From: Halomarina ordinaria
GTDB taxonomy: Archaea; Halobacteriota; Halobacteria; Halobacteriales; Haloarculaceae
Assembly: GCF_030553305.1 (NCBI RefSeq)
Contig: NZ_JARRAH010000001.1
Span: 992,001-1,056,000 of the forward strand
Direction: 5' to 3'
Length of the DNA stretch: 64,000 nt
In this document: piece by piece, positions 43,530-52,031 of the stretch
Layout of the letters: each line of letters opens with the position of its first letter
How positions within the stretch are numbered: position 1 is the stretch's first letter
Position numbers and translations under genes: made by a program
The notes under the pieces: generated by a model
The model's database searches: none
What the model was told of the DNA's origin: nothing
Seen by the model: only the letters and a program-made list of their open reading frames with translations

Positions 43530-44654
43530 ATGGGGCGCTGGGCACGTACCGTCGCGTGGTCGGTCGGGTTAGCGGCCGCGCTCTTCGCGTCCACGGTCGG
43601 CAGCGTGTTGCTCGGCTCGGTCGACCTGAGCGCGCTCGACGTGACGAAGACGATGCTCAACGCGCTCGCGGTCCCCGCCTCCGTCTCGGTGTCGCCCCGG
43701 CCCGCGACGCTCCCGCTGGTCGGCCAGACGACGTGGGTGGCCCTCGACGTGGGCTACCTCCACCCGTTCGCCTTCGAGGTGGACCGCACGACGCGCATCA
43801 TCGTCGTCCAGTTGCGCCTCCCGCGTATCGCGCTGGCGGCCGTCGTCGGGTTCGCGCTGGCGGCCGCCGGCACCGTGATGCAGGGGTTCTTCCGCAACCC
43901 GATGGCCGACCCCTCCATCATCGGCGTCTCCTCCGGCGCGGCCGTCGGCGCGGTGGCCGCCATCGTCCTCGGGACGCCCGCCGTCCTCGGTGTCGTCCCG
44001 GCCGGCGTCCGTATCGCCCTCCTCGCGTTCGCGGGCGCGCTGGCGTCGGCCGCGCTCGTCTATCTCATCGCCTCGAAGGACGGCCGGACCCCGGTAGCGA
44101 CGCTCCTGCTCGCGGGCGTCGCCGTCCAGACGTTCCTCGGTGCGGTGGTGTCGTTCCTGCTGGTACGCGCCGGCGACAGCCTCGAACGCGCGCTCTACTG
44201 GCTGATGGGCCACCTCAACGGGGCATCGTGGAGCGACGTGACACTCACCCTCCCGGTCGTCCTCGCCTGCTTCGCCCTCCTCGCGGTGTACGCCCGCGAC
44301 CTGAACGTCCTCCTGCTGGGCGAGGAGGACGCACGCACGCTCGGCATCGAAGTCGAACGCACCAAGCGCGTCCTGCTCGCCGTCTCGACGCTGATGACCG
44401 CCGTGGCCGTCGCGGTGGTGGGCGTCATCGGGTTCGTCGGCCTCATCGTCCCCCACGTGATGCGCCTGCTCGTCGGCCCGGACCACCGGATACTGCTGCC
44501 GACGAGCGCGCTCGCCGGGAGCGTCTTCCTCGTGCTGACCGACACGCTCGCGCGCTCGGGGCCGGGGGAACTCCCCGTCGGCGTCGTCACCGCGGCGCTC
44601 GGCGCCCCGTTCTTCCTCTTCTTGCTCCGGAGACGGGAGGTGCACGCGCTGTGA
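43530..44654 (+). CDS. btuC: Cobalamin/iron-siderophore ABC transporter permease (FecCD/BtuC family)
   Basis: 374 residues, about ten helices. RLPRIALAAVVGFALAAAGTVMQGFFRNPMADPSIIGVSSGA is the BtuC/FecCD signature near 91-132, and GFVGLIVPHVMRLLVGPDHR lies near 305. It forms the channel for the BtuF ligand. The 60-bp divergent gap to btuF contains TTCAATAAGTATTTGCC, the only AT-rich stretch, so one region must serve both promoters. The stop overlaps the btuD GTG. Confidence 0.9.
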   Translation: MGRWARTVAWSVGLAAALFASTVGSVLLGSVDLSALDVTKTMLNALAVPASVSVSPRPATLPLVGQTTWVALDVGYLHPFAFEVDRTTRIIVVQLRLPRIALAAVVGFALAAAGTVMQGFFRNPMADPSIIGVSSGAAVGAVAAIVLGTPAVLGVVPAGVRIALLAFAGALASAALVYLIASKDGRTPVATLLLAGVAVQTFLGAVVSFLLVRAGDSLERALYWLMGHLNGASWSDVTLTLPVVLACFALLAVYARDLNVLLLGEEDARTLGIEVERTKRVLLAVSTLMTAVAVAVVGVIGFVGLIVPHVMRLLVGPDHRILLPTSALAGSVFLVLTDTLARSGPGELPVGVVTAALGAPFFLFLLRRREVHAL

Positions 44655-45481
44655 TAACCGTCGAGGACCTCTCGGTCAGCCTGGGGGGGACGCCCGTCCT
44701 GGACGGCGTCTCGTTCGAGGTCCCGGAGGGGTCGTTCACGGCCGTCGTCGGGCCGAACGGGGCCGGCAAGACCACGCTCCTGCAGACGCTCAACGGCGTC
44801 CGACGCCCCGACGCCGGGCGGGTGACCGTCGACGGCCGCGAGGTGGGGTCGCTCTCGGCGCGCGAGTGTGCCCGCCTCGTCGCCACCGTCCCGCAGGACA
44901 CCAGCCTCGGGTTCGACTTCGCCGTGCGCGACGTCGTCGCCATGGGCCGGACGCCCCACCGCGGGCGGTTCGACCGGACCGAACCCTCCGACCGCGAGGC
45001 CGTCGAGCGCGCCCTCGAACGGGCCTGCATCGTCCACCTCGCCGACCGGCCGGTGGGCGCGGTCAGCGGCGGCGAGCGCCAGCGCGTCCTCCTCGCGCGC
45101 GCGCTGGCACAGGCCGCCCCCGTCCTCCTGCTCGACGAACCGACGGCGAGCCTCGACATCAACCACCAGGTCGGGACGCTCGAACTCGTCTCCGGACTCG
45201 TCGAGGACGGCCGGACCGCGCTCGCGGCCATCCACGACCTCGACCTCGCGGCCCGCTACTGCGACGCGCTGGTCGTCCTCTCCGAGGGGCGCGTGCTCGC
45301 CGCCGGCCCGCCCGACGACGTGCTCTCGACGGAGGTGGTCGAACGCGCGTTCGACGTCCGGGTCGCCGTCCGCTCGAACCCCGTGACGGGCACGCCCGCC
45401 GTCACGGCGCTGGGCGAGCGCGACCACCGGCGGGACGGGGGGGAGGAGCAACCCGACCCGCGTCGAGACCCTCGACAGTAA
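44651..45481 (+). CDS. btuD: Cobalamin ABC transporter ATP-binding protein
   Basis: 276 residues from GTG 44651, overlapping btuC by four bases. Walker A GPNGAGKTT (about 35-43), signature VSGGERQR near 140, Walker B VLLLDEPTASLD, switch His in AIHDLDLAARYCD. It energises corrinoid import. Some haloarchaeal BtuD proteins are about 400 residues with an extra C-terminal domain; this one is a bare ATPase with a charged tail. Confidence 0.9.
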   Translation: MITVEDLSVSLGGTPVLDGVSFEVPEGSFTAVVGPNGAGKTTLLQTLNGVRRPDAGRVTVDGREVGSLSARECARLVATVPQDTSLGFDFAVRDVVAMGRTPHRGRFDRTEPSDREAVERALERACIVHLADRPVGAVSGGERQRVLLARALAQAAPVLLLDEPTASLDINHQVGTLELVSGLVEDGRTALAAIHDLDLAARYCDALVVLSEGRVLAAGPPDDVLSTEVVERAFDVRVAVRSNPVTGTPAVTALGERDHRRDGGEEQPDPRRDPRQ

Positions 45482-45514
45482 TAGTCAGAATTAATAACAG
45501 TATCCAAAACTTAG

Positions 45515-46216
45515 ATGTATCTGGACCGCCAGGTACGGACGATGGTGAACAAGGTACTGCTCGGCGTCCTCGGCGGCATCGTCCTCCTGTCGGTGGCCGT
45601 CGGCGGCTTTCTGGGCTGGCAACTCTCGGCCGACACTCCTGTGGAAGGGGCCGAGGAGGCGGACGACGTGGAGGAGGTGACCCCGGCCGACGACGGGGAG
45701 ACGAACGCGAGCGACGACGGAGACCGGAACGAGACGGCCGCGTCGTTCAACGCGAGCGAGGTGGACACGGTCGCGATAGAGGACGGAATCGTCGCCGCGG
45801 TGAACGCGGGCCGGGCGGAGTCGGACCGGGACCCCCTCTCGGAGTACGACGCGCTCACAGAGATGGCCCGGTTCCACAGCGCGGGGATGGCCGACCAGGG
45901 GTACCCCTCGCACGCCGCCGCGGGCTACGACACCGTCGAGCGCTACGAGGAGTTCGACCTCTACGACCAGTGTCGCGTCCCCGACGACACCCGCTCGGGC
46001 GTCAGGGAGGGCCGCGAGCTGGAGACGATTACGCGCGTGACGCTGAACACGACCGAGGCCCCCGACGAACGGGAGGTCGCGAAGACCGTCGCCACGCAGT
46101 GGGCCGCGGACGAGGAGGCACGCACCAAACTCACGTACCGCTACGCGAGCCGTCTCGGCGTCGGCGTCGAGGTCACCGACTCGGGGTACGTCTACGCGAC
46201 GCTCGACCTCTGCTGA
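45515..46216 (+). CDS. Membrane-anchored CAP/SCP-like domain protein
   Basis: 233 residues from ATG 45515 (ATG 45542 is also possible); GAATTAATAAC about 25 nt upstream supports the first. A single helix (about 14-34) is followed by an acidic Asp/Glu/Asn linker and then a CAP-like domain: IVAAVNAGRAESDRDPLSEYDALTEMARFHSAGMADQGYPSH, with Tyr-x-Gln-Cys-Arg-Val-Pro later. This matches haloarchaeal CAP-family (SCP/PR-1) proteins, which are extracellular and of unclear role. The domain is short and may be a divergent form. Confidence 0.73.
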   Translation: MYLDRQVRTMVNKVLLGVLGGIVLLSVAVGGFLGWQLSADTPVEGAEEADDVEEVTPADDGETNASDDGDRNETAASFNASEVDTVAIEDGIVAAVNAGRAESDRDPLSEYDALTEMARFHSAGMADQGYPSHAAAGYDTVERYEEFDLYDQCRVPDDTRSGVREGRELETITRVTLNTTEAPDEREVAKTVATQWAADEEARTKLTYRYASRLGVGVEVTDSGYVYATLDLC

Positions 46217-46254
46217 CCGGTGCCGGTCGCTGATTTTCGGTTCACCGCGAAGGG

Positions 46255-46270
46255 TTTAGGAGTGCCTAAA
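46255..46270. promoter_or_regulatory. Palindrome TTTAGG-N4-CCTAAA before the UPF0058 gene
   Basis: Perfect 6-4-6 inverted repeat 18-33 nt before ATG 46288, covering the expected TATA position. The TTAGG/CCTAA cores recall metal-responsive DtxR-type operators, but no such regulator gene lies nearby. Confidence 0.5.
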
Positions 46271-46287
46271 TCCTAGAGGGAGACACG

Positions 46288-46545
46288 ATGCGCAAACGGG
46301 AACTCGTCCACTACCACGCGTTGCTCGACCGCGTCTCGCGGTACATGCGGAGGCGCGAGGACCTCCCGGCGGACGCACTCGAGGCGTACGAGGAACTCGG
46401 CGTGTCGCCGGCCGCGGTCTACCGCTCGAAGCGAGACCACGAGGTGGCGGTCACCACGCTGACCGAACGCCTCGCCGACGCCGCGAGGCAGGCCGACGCC
46501 GTCGAGGAGCACGACGACCAGCAGGCCAGCGCACACGGCGACTGA
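46288..46545 (+). CDS. UPF0058 family protein
   Basis: 85 residues. The N-terminal pattern RKRELVHYHALLDRVSRYMRRRED, then YEELGVSPAAVYRSKRDHEVAV, is that of the archaeal UPF0058 family. The conserved His and acids suggest a helical bundle that could bind metal; function unknown. A tight palindrome covers its promoter, so it is probably regulated. Confidence 0.83.
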   Translation: MRKRELVHYHALLDRVSRYMRRREDLPADALEAYEELGVSPAAVYRSKRDHEVAVTTLTERLADAARQADAVEEHDDQQASAHGD

Positions 46546-46588
46546 GGGAGGAGCGGGTTTTAATATCGCGACGGACGCTGACGGAGAC

Positions 46589-46678
46589 ATGAACGCAGCC
46601 GACCGGTTCTTCCTGTTCGTCACGGTCGTCATCTTCGTCCTCATCCTCCTCGGAGTCGTGCTCGCGCTGGTGCTGTAG
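46589..46678 (+). CDS. 29-residue single-helix membrane protein
   Basis: ATG 46589 to TAG 46676-46678. The product is MNAADRFFLFVTVVIF then VLILLGVVLALVL: a polar start and one uninterrupted hydrophobic helix. TTTAATATC (46558-46566) lies about 26 nt upstream, the spacing expected for a leaderless transcript. It is too short for routine gene finding. No function is known; small proteins of this type often modulate larger membrane complexes. Confidence 0.55.
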   Translation: MNAADRFFLFVTVVIFVLILLGVVLALVL

Positions 46679-47091
46679 AGAGCGACGGCACCGCGCGAGC
46701 GACGGGAAAGAGCTGAACGGCCGCGCCACCAGGGGGGGGACGACGCGGCCACGGAATAAGTTACCACGGTCGGACGGACCGGAGTCGGTCTCACGAGGGG
46801 ACGTTACGTCGCGACCACCCCCAGTTGCGTCGCGTCCTCGGGGACGCGCGCCGCGCGCGCCGCGGCGACCGACGAGCGCGAGCACCGTGTCGTATCGTGT
46901 ATCGAACCCTGAGCACACATCGCATACGTACCGAGACCGAGCCGATACTTAGCAGTTCGCTATTAGGCGTATAATCGGCCTCAAAGAGTACTGAAGAGGC
47001 ATCGAGTGGTGGAATTTTCAGGTGAATCTCGAATAGTTCGGGGTATTATGAAACGGTACTGCTGTTCTATCGCCAGCACCCCGACCGGACC
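46679..47091. other. 413-bp intergenic region
   Basis: No credible gene; open frames here are basic and Arg/Gly-rich, unlike the neighbours. A GC-rich hairpin (GGCCGCG ... CGCGGCC, 46719-46750, with a G-rich loop) may terminate the small-protein transcript. From 46920 to 47080 the sequence becomes AT-rich without an obvious RNA gene. Confidence 0.5.
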
Positions 47092-48240
47092 CTACACTCG
47101 TTCGACGATGGTCGCGATACCCTGACCGAACCCGATGCACATCGTACAGAGGCCGACCCTCTCGCCGGTTCGTTCGAGGTCGTGGACGAGTTTCGTCACG
47201 AGGGCGGCCCCGGTCGCACCCAGGGGGTGTCCGTGGGCGATGGCGCCGCCGCCGACGTTGGTCCGCGCGTGGTCCGCACCCGTCTCCGCCAGCCAGGCGA
47301 GGACGACGGAGGCGAACGCCTCGTTCACCTCGAACCGGTCGACGTCGTCGACGGTCATGTCCGCGCGCGCCAGCACCTCCTCGGTCGCGGGGATGGGACC
47401 GGTGAGCATCGTCACGGGGTCGACGCCGACGACGGCCGTCTCGACGACGCGGGCTTTCGGCTCCCAGCCGTGGGCCGTCGCGGCCTCCTCGCTGGCGACG
47501 ACGAGCGCGCTCGCCCCGTCGACGATACCCGAGGAGTTCCCCGCGTGGAGGACGCCCTCGCCCTCCTCGCGGAACGCGAGCGGCAGCGAACCGAGCGTCT
47601 CCTCGTCGGTCCCGGGGCGGGGGTGGCCGTCCTCGCGCACGACGACGTCCTCGCCGTCGAGCGTCGTCTCGACGGGGACGAGCTGGTCGTCGTAGTGGCC
47701 CGCCTCGCGCGCCTCGCCGTACCGACGCTGGCTCTCGACGGCGTAGGCGTCGACCGCCTCGCGGGTCAGGTCGTACGCCTCGGCGATGCGCTCGGCGCCC
47801 TCGCCCTGCGTCGTCAGCTCCTCGAAGTGCTCGAAGTAGGTGTCCGTGACGCTCGACCCGTCGCTACCCATCGGCACGCGGGTCATGTGCTCGACGCCGC
47901 CGGCGACGAGCACGTCGTGCTGGCCGGCCACGACGGTCGCGGCGGCGACGTTGACCGCCTGCTGGCCCGACCCGCACATCCGGTTGAGCTGGACGCCCGG
48001 CACGCCGTCGCCCCAGCCCGCGACCATCGGCGCGAGGCGCGCGACGTTCAAGCCCTGCTCGTCCACCGGCGTCACACAGCCGTAGACGACGTCCTCGACG
48101 GTGTCCGGGGAGAACCCGAGGCGCGCTTCGAGCGCCGACAGGGGGGCGGCCGCGAGGTCCTGCGGGTGGGTGTCGCGGAACTCGCCGCCGCGCTTTCCGA
48201 AGGGCGTCCGTACCGCGTCGACGATGACGGCATCTCTCAT
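47092..48240 (-). CDS. Thiolase family acetyl-CoA acyltransferase
   Basis: 382 residues. Catalytic Cys in QLNRMCGSGQQAVN near 87, His in GGGAIAHGHPLGATGAAL near 337 and Cys in LCTMCIGFGQG near 367. Family role: last step of beta-oxidation or acetoacetyl-CoA formation. No other fatty-acid genes are adjacent, so its physiological direction is open. Confidence 0.93.
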   Translation of the reverse strand: MRDAVIVDAVRTPFGKRGGEFRDTHPQDLAAAPLSALEARLGFSPDTVEDVVYGCVTPVDEQGLNVARLAPMVAGWGDGVPGVQLNRMCGSGQQAVNVAAATVVAGQHDVLVAGGVEHMTRVPMGSDGSSVTDTYFEHFEELTTQGEGAERIAEAYDLTREAVDAYAVESQRRYGEAREAGHYDDQLVPVETTLDGEDVVVREDGHPRPGTDEETLGSLPLAFREEGEGVLHAGNSSGIVDGASALVVASEEAATAHGWEPKARVVETAVVGVDPVTMLTGPIPATEEVLARADMTVDDVDRFEVNEAFASVVLAWLAETGADHARTNVGGGAIAHGHPLGATGAALVTKLVHDLERTGERVGLCTMCIGFGQGIATIVERV

Positions 48241-48316
48241 GAATTATGCTCGACGATTCGCGACATATAGCTTCGGACCGTGCGAAACCGCCACGCCGCG
48301 ACGGCACTCCGCAACC

Positions 48317-48324
48317 CTTATACT
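48317..48324 (+). promoter_or_regulatory. TATA-like box of tRNA-Thr
   Basis: CTTATACT lies about 28 nt before the tRNA 5' end, in a GC-rich context. Confidence 0.5.
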
Positions 48325-48348
48325 GTTCTTCGCACCAGTATCAGGTGC

Positions 48349-48421
48349 GCCGGTGTAGCTCAGCTGGCAGAGCGAATCCTTCGTAAGGATTAGGTCGAGG
48401 GTTCAAATCCCCCCACCGGCT
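48349..48421 (+). tRNA. tRNA-Thr (anticodon CGU)
   Basis: Cloverleaf of 73 nt with no intron. Acceptor stem GCCGGTG/CACCGGC (7 bp), D-arm GCTC...GAGC, anticodon stem AATCC/GGATT with loop TTCGTAA (anticodon CGU, codon ACG), T-arm GAGGG-TTCAAAT-CCCCC, discriminator U (T at 48421). The 3' CCA is not encoded. It precedes the formamidase gene by 107 bp. Confidence 0.97.
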
Positions 48422-48528
48422 CTCCTCTCGATTCTTCCTCCAGAGCGGGCGGTATCGCTCACATACGCTGCAGTTCGGTTCGTCCCCTGCCGAAGTTATT
48501 TCACCGCCATCGGAGAGTGTGTGTACGT

Positions 48529-49452
48529 ATGGCGAGTCACGAGTTGACGGAGGCCGACCAGGGCGAGTACCACTACACCGTCGGGCCGTACCCCGACCCC
48601 GTCCTCCACATCGAGTCGGGCGACACGGTGACCGTCGAGACGCACGACGCGTTCGAGGGGGCCATCGAGACGGAGGACGACGCCCCGAGCGAGGTGCTCG
48701 GCGACTATCTCAACCCGCAGAACGGACCGATATACGTCGAGGGGGCGACGCCGGGCGACGCGCTCGCGGTCACCATCGAGGACATCGTCCCGCGGGGTGA
48801 CCAGCCCCGGGGCACGACGTGCATGATAGCCGAGTTCGGGGGTCTGACCGGGACGGACCGGACGGCGCTGTTGAACGACCCGCTCCCCGAGGTCGTGAAG
48901 AAACTCGACGTGACGACGGACGGCGTCAGGTGGGACGACGAGCGGGTGATACCCTACGAGCCGTTCGTCGGGACCATCAGCACGGCGCCGGAACTGAACT
49001 CCGTCGACGCGCTGACGCCCGACGACCACGGAGGGAACATGGACCTGCCGGACGTCTGTCCGGGGAACACGGTGTACCTCCCGGTGAACACGGAGGGGGC
49101 GTACCTCTACCTGGGCGACTGCCACGCGAACCAGGGCGACGGCGAACTCTGTGGCGTCGCCATCGAGCACCCGACGGAGACGACCATCACCGTCGACGTC
49201 GTCGAGGACTGGGACCTGTCGTGGCCGCGCGTCGAGAGCGACGAGTTCGTCATGAGCGTCGGGAGCGCCCGCCCGATGGAGGACGCCGCCCGCATCGCCT
49301 ACCGCGACCTCGTCGACTGGCTCGTCGAGGACTACGGTTTCGAGACGTGGGACGCCTACCTCTTCCTCACACAGGTCGGGAGCGTCCGTCTGGGGAACAT
49401 GGTCGACCCGAACTACACCATCGGGGCGAGCGTCTCGAAGGAGTACCTGTAA
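48529..49452 (+). CDS. Acetamidase/formamidase family protein
   Basis: 307 residues from ATG 48529, preceded by GAAGTTATTTC at about 27 nt. Family pattern: YTVGPYPDPVLHIESGDTV, a central GNMDLPDVCPGNTVYLPV and the metal/active-site stretch YLGDCHANQGDGELCGVAIE with conserved His and Cys. It hydrolyses short amides to ammonia and an acid; the substrate may be formamide or acetamide. No neighbouring nitrogen genes are seen. Confidence 0.9.
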   Translation: MASHELTEADQGEYHYTVGPYPDPVLHIESGDTVTVETHDAFEGAIETEDDAPSEVLGDYLNPQNGPIYVEGATPGDALAVTIEDIVPRGDQPRGTTCMIAEFGGLTGTDRTALLNDPLPEVVKKLDVTTDGVRWDDERVIPYEPFVGTISTAPELNSVDALTPDDHGGNMDLPDVCPGNTVYLPVNTEGAYLYLGDCHANQGDGELCGVAIEHPTETTITVDVVEDWDLSWPRVESDEFVMSVGSARPMEDAARIAYRDLVDWLVEDYGFETWDAYLFLTQVGSVRLGNMVDPNYTIGASVSKEYL

Positions 49453-49819
49453 CGGCCGAACGTTCGCGACCGAAGCGGAAGAACACGAGGACGCGAACGC
49501 GGACGCGGACGCGAGGGTCGACGCCGACGGTCGCGCTCCGCCGTCGCGCGCTCGGTCGCTGGCGCGCTGCTCGTCGAACTTCTCGCCGACGTGCGAGGGC
49601 ATGAGGGGCGCTTGCTCCTCGCGGAGCGCCTCCTCCAGCGTGTCGGCCAGTCCCTCGACCGTCCGGGTACCCACCCCGAGTCGAGCCAGCAGCGTCCGGT
49701 CGCCGTCGGTGAGCGTGAGTCGGGACACGGCGGTGGCGACGGGTCCGACCCGGTTCAGTGTGTGCCCGCGTTCGACCGGTCGGCGGCGAGCGCACCTCGA
49801 AAACGAGAGCCGTACCGGG
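49453..49819. other. 367-bp gap with a GACGCG short-repeat tract and a possible decayed gene
   Basis: A GACGCG/GAACGC hexamer repeat runs about 49489-49514. On the minus strand a frame from GTG 49728 reads about 60 plausible acidic, helical residues (LTLTDGDRTLLARLGVGTRTV, then ADTLEEALREE). It then enters the repeat, turns into Ser/Ala low complexity and runs antisense through formamidase. It looks like a small gene whose 3' part has been lost or frameshifted. Confidence 0.4.
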
Positions 49820-50080
49820 TTACATCATCCGTCGGATGCGGTCCATCCGGTCGGACATGTCCGTCTGCTTGTAGTAGCTCGCGAACGCGAGGATGGTCGG
49901 CGGCCACAGGCCGACGAACACGCCGCGCGCCGCGTCGCCCCGAACGTAGAACTGGTACCAGGAGAACAGCACCGACCCGGCCGCCGCGAGCAGTACCGGG
50001 TCGGTCCCTGCGTCCTCCGCCTGTTTCGTCTCTTCGCGCTCCGCGGAACGACCCCGCTTATTCTGTTGGAACAATTCCAT
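49820..50080 (-). CDS. Small membrane protein
   Basis: 86 residues from ATG 50080 (GTG 50098 would add six residues). A charged N-terminus (QQNKRGRSAEREETKQAED) is followed by two hydrophobic segments (DPVLLAAAGSVLFSWYQFYV and GVFVGLWPPTILAFASYY) and a Met/Arg-rich tail. No recognised family. TATA-like AAATACTTTA near 50110-50119. Confidence 0.68.
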   Translation of the reverse strand: MELFQQNKRGRSAEREETKQAEDAGTDPVLLAAAGSVLFSWYQFYVRGDAARGVFVGLWPPTILAFASYYKQTDMSDRMDRIRRMM

Positions 50081-50216
50081 CACAACCTTCCGTTGCACCG
50101 TCAGTCGTTAAAGTATTTGGTTAGTTGACACGATATAGTTAGTCCGCGACGTGTCCGTAGTATCTGACGTATCGTCGGTTCGTCCCCTCGTGACGGTCGA
50201 CCGGTGGGGAGGGCCG

Positions 50217-50543
50217 TCAGTCCTCGCGCCAGTACATGAGTTCCTCCTTTTCGGCGCCGCAGTTCGGACACTCCTCCGGGAGGCCGCCCCGTATCTCGCC
50301 CATCTCCCCGCAGGTCGTACACCGCCAGACCAGTTCCGCGCTGCCGAACTCGTGGCCCGACCGGGCGTGTTCGACGGAGAGCCCCGTCGCTCCCTCGCGG
50401 GTGGTCACGAAGACGCCCCCCTCCTCGAAACTCCGGACGTGACCGACGGCGATTCCGTCGTCGGTGTAGAGCGTCTGGCCGACCGCGAGCGATTCGGCCT
50501 CGCGCTCCTCCGTGTCGGTCGGCTTCTCACCGTATCCACTCAT
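50217..50543 (-). CDS. Zinc-ribbon protein of rubredoxin/rubrerythrin-like type (DUF7130-like)
   Basis: 108 residues from ATG 50543. The C-terminus carries two CxxC pairs, WRCTTCGEMG and EECPNCGA, about 17 residues apart, with the usual Trp and Tyr near them. The N-terminal half (VGQTLYTDDGIAVGHVRSFEEGGVFVTT) resembles a PRC-barrel-like beta domain. Role unknown; perhaps a redox or nucleic-acid accessory protein. Confidence 0.77.
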   Translation of the reverse strand: MSGYGEKPTDTEEREAESLAVGQTLYTDDGIAVGHVRSFEEGGVFVTTREGATGLSVEHARSGHEFGSAELVWRCTTCGEMGEIRGGLPEECPNCGAEKEELMYWRED

Positions 50544-50890
50544 CGAACCTCCTTCGGTGCGTTCCCACATCAGTCTCGACGCTTCACTGGCAGGCCCCCG
50601 ACGGGGCCAGCGCTCCTTCGGCGGCCGGCCCTGCGACGTCGATAGCCTCGATTCGCCGGGGAGGGGCATCGAGCGGCCGGTCGAGTTCGCCGGCCCTCCG
50701 CTTATCACCCAGTACGCGAGTGTCGAGAACGGGACCCGCTGACGCCCCCCGACCGCCGGGGCTCGGAATCAGTCCGCCGGAGAGACGGACAGACGGCGTC
50801 CTCACTCCCGTTCGTACGAACTCTCTCGACGAGTTTATTTCCGGAACGACGGCCAGAAACGTTACTTGCGCGCGTTGTCTCGATGATGCT

Positions 50891-51598
50891 ATGGCTACGC
50901 TGGTGACGGGTGACATCGACGTCGCGGACGTGGCACTCGCGGAGACGTTCACTGCGGTCCCAGACCTGGTCGTGACCGCCGAGGAGACGGCAGCGGCCCG
51001 GTCGGTGGCGACGCCGCTTCTCCACCTGGAATCGCAGTACGAGGAGGACCTCGAAGAGACCATCGCCGCGGATTCGAGCGTCGAGACGGCCACCGAAATC
51101 GCTCGGACCGGCGACCGCCGCCTCTATCACGTTTCGTGGGGGCCGAAACCCCGCGTCACGTTCCAGACGCTCACCCGCGAGGGGGGGACGCTGCTCGGGT
51201 TTCGCGGGACCGCGGAGGGCTGGCACGTCAACCTGCTGTACCCGACGCGCCAGGAGTGCTCGGAGGCCGTCGAGACCTTCCGGAGCGCGGACATCGACTT
51301 CACCGTCGACTCCGTCTCGGACGTGGCGACGGCCGAGGGCGTCTCGCCGACGCACCTCACCGACGACCAGTGCGACACGCTTCGCCTGGCCTACCGACGC
51401 GGCTACTTCGACATCCCGCGCAAGGTCAACCTCGAGGAACTGGCCGAAGAACTCGGCATCTCTCACCAGGCCTGTTCCGAACGGATCCGCCGGGCCCTCG
51501 ACAGCACCCTCGGCCGCATCTACCCGGGCGAGGCCGGACAGCGCCCGGTCGATGGAGCGACGAACTCGTCGAGTCGCGGTGCTCAGGGGAAGTCGTAG
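50891..51598 (+). CDS. HTH_10 (bacterio-opsin activator type) transcriptional regulator
   Basis: 235 residues from ATG 50891; 57 in-frame residues upstream are atypical. The N-terminal part is a bat-like sensor domain (ADVALAETFTAVPDLVVTAEE...). The C-terminal HTH_10 domain starts at LTDDQCDTLRLAYRRGYFDIPRKVNLEELAEELGISHQACSERIRRAL near 157. Related to the C-terminus of the 9976 protein but without PAS and GAF domains. Target genes unknown. Confidence 0.87.
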   Translation: MATLVTGDIDVADVALAETFTAVPDLVVTAEETAAARSVATPLLHLESQYEEDLEETIAADSSVETATEIARTGDRRLYHVSWGPKPRVTFQTLTREGGTLLGFRGTAEGWHVNLLYPTRQECSEAVETFRSADIDFTVDSVSDVATAEGVSPTHLTDDQCDTLRLAYRRGYFDIPRKVNLEELAEELGISHQACSERIRRALDSTLGRIYPGEAGQRPVDGATNSSSRGAQGKS

Positions 51599-52031
51599 GC
51601 CGAGAACGGGGAGGGGTCGCCGGGTCGGCGCGGGCCGTCGACCCACCTGTGACCGTGAGGTCCACACCGGCGTCGACACGGGACCGGTGGACGCCTCGCG
51701 CCGACCCTGTCCCTCCACGAGGACGAGTCGACGTATCGGGGTGTGTCTTGGGCCTGCACAGGTAACGACGGCCGGAGCCCCGGCGCGTACTCCCCCGTCT
51801 CTCACCCCGACCTGTGCGCCGGTGAGTTCCCCGGCGTGTACACGGAGCGGTACGGCGGGTCCCCATCGAACGTCGCAGGCCCGCCGTCCAGAATGGTGTG
51901 GCTAGTTACGAACCGTAAATAACGGACGTCGGCGACGGACCGAGCGACGAACAGCCAACCCACGCGGGGGAAGACGACACGCGCGTGAACAGGCACGAGA
52001 TTTTATATATTCTCGAGCCGAACGTTTCGGT
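51599..52031. other. 433-bp intergenic region
   Basis: No credible gene seen; frames are Arg-, Pro- and Thr-rich. The right end has the promoter palindrome at 51996-52015 that serves the small gene at 52032. Confidence 0.5.
51996..52015. promoter_or_regulatory. TATA box enclosed by palindrome CGAGA-N10-TCTCG
   Basis: TTTTATATAT is flanked by perfect 5-bp arms, centred about 26 nt before ATG 52032. The TATA element inside a symmetrical site suggests a regulator that competes with TBP. Confidence 0.45.

Noticed and set aside
46451-46918. 155-codon minus-strand frame over the small genes at 46288 and 46589
   Set aside because: Basic, Arg/Gly/Ser-rich composition and overlap with UPF0058 argue against it.
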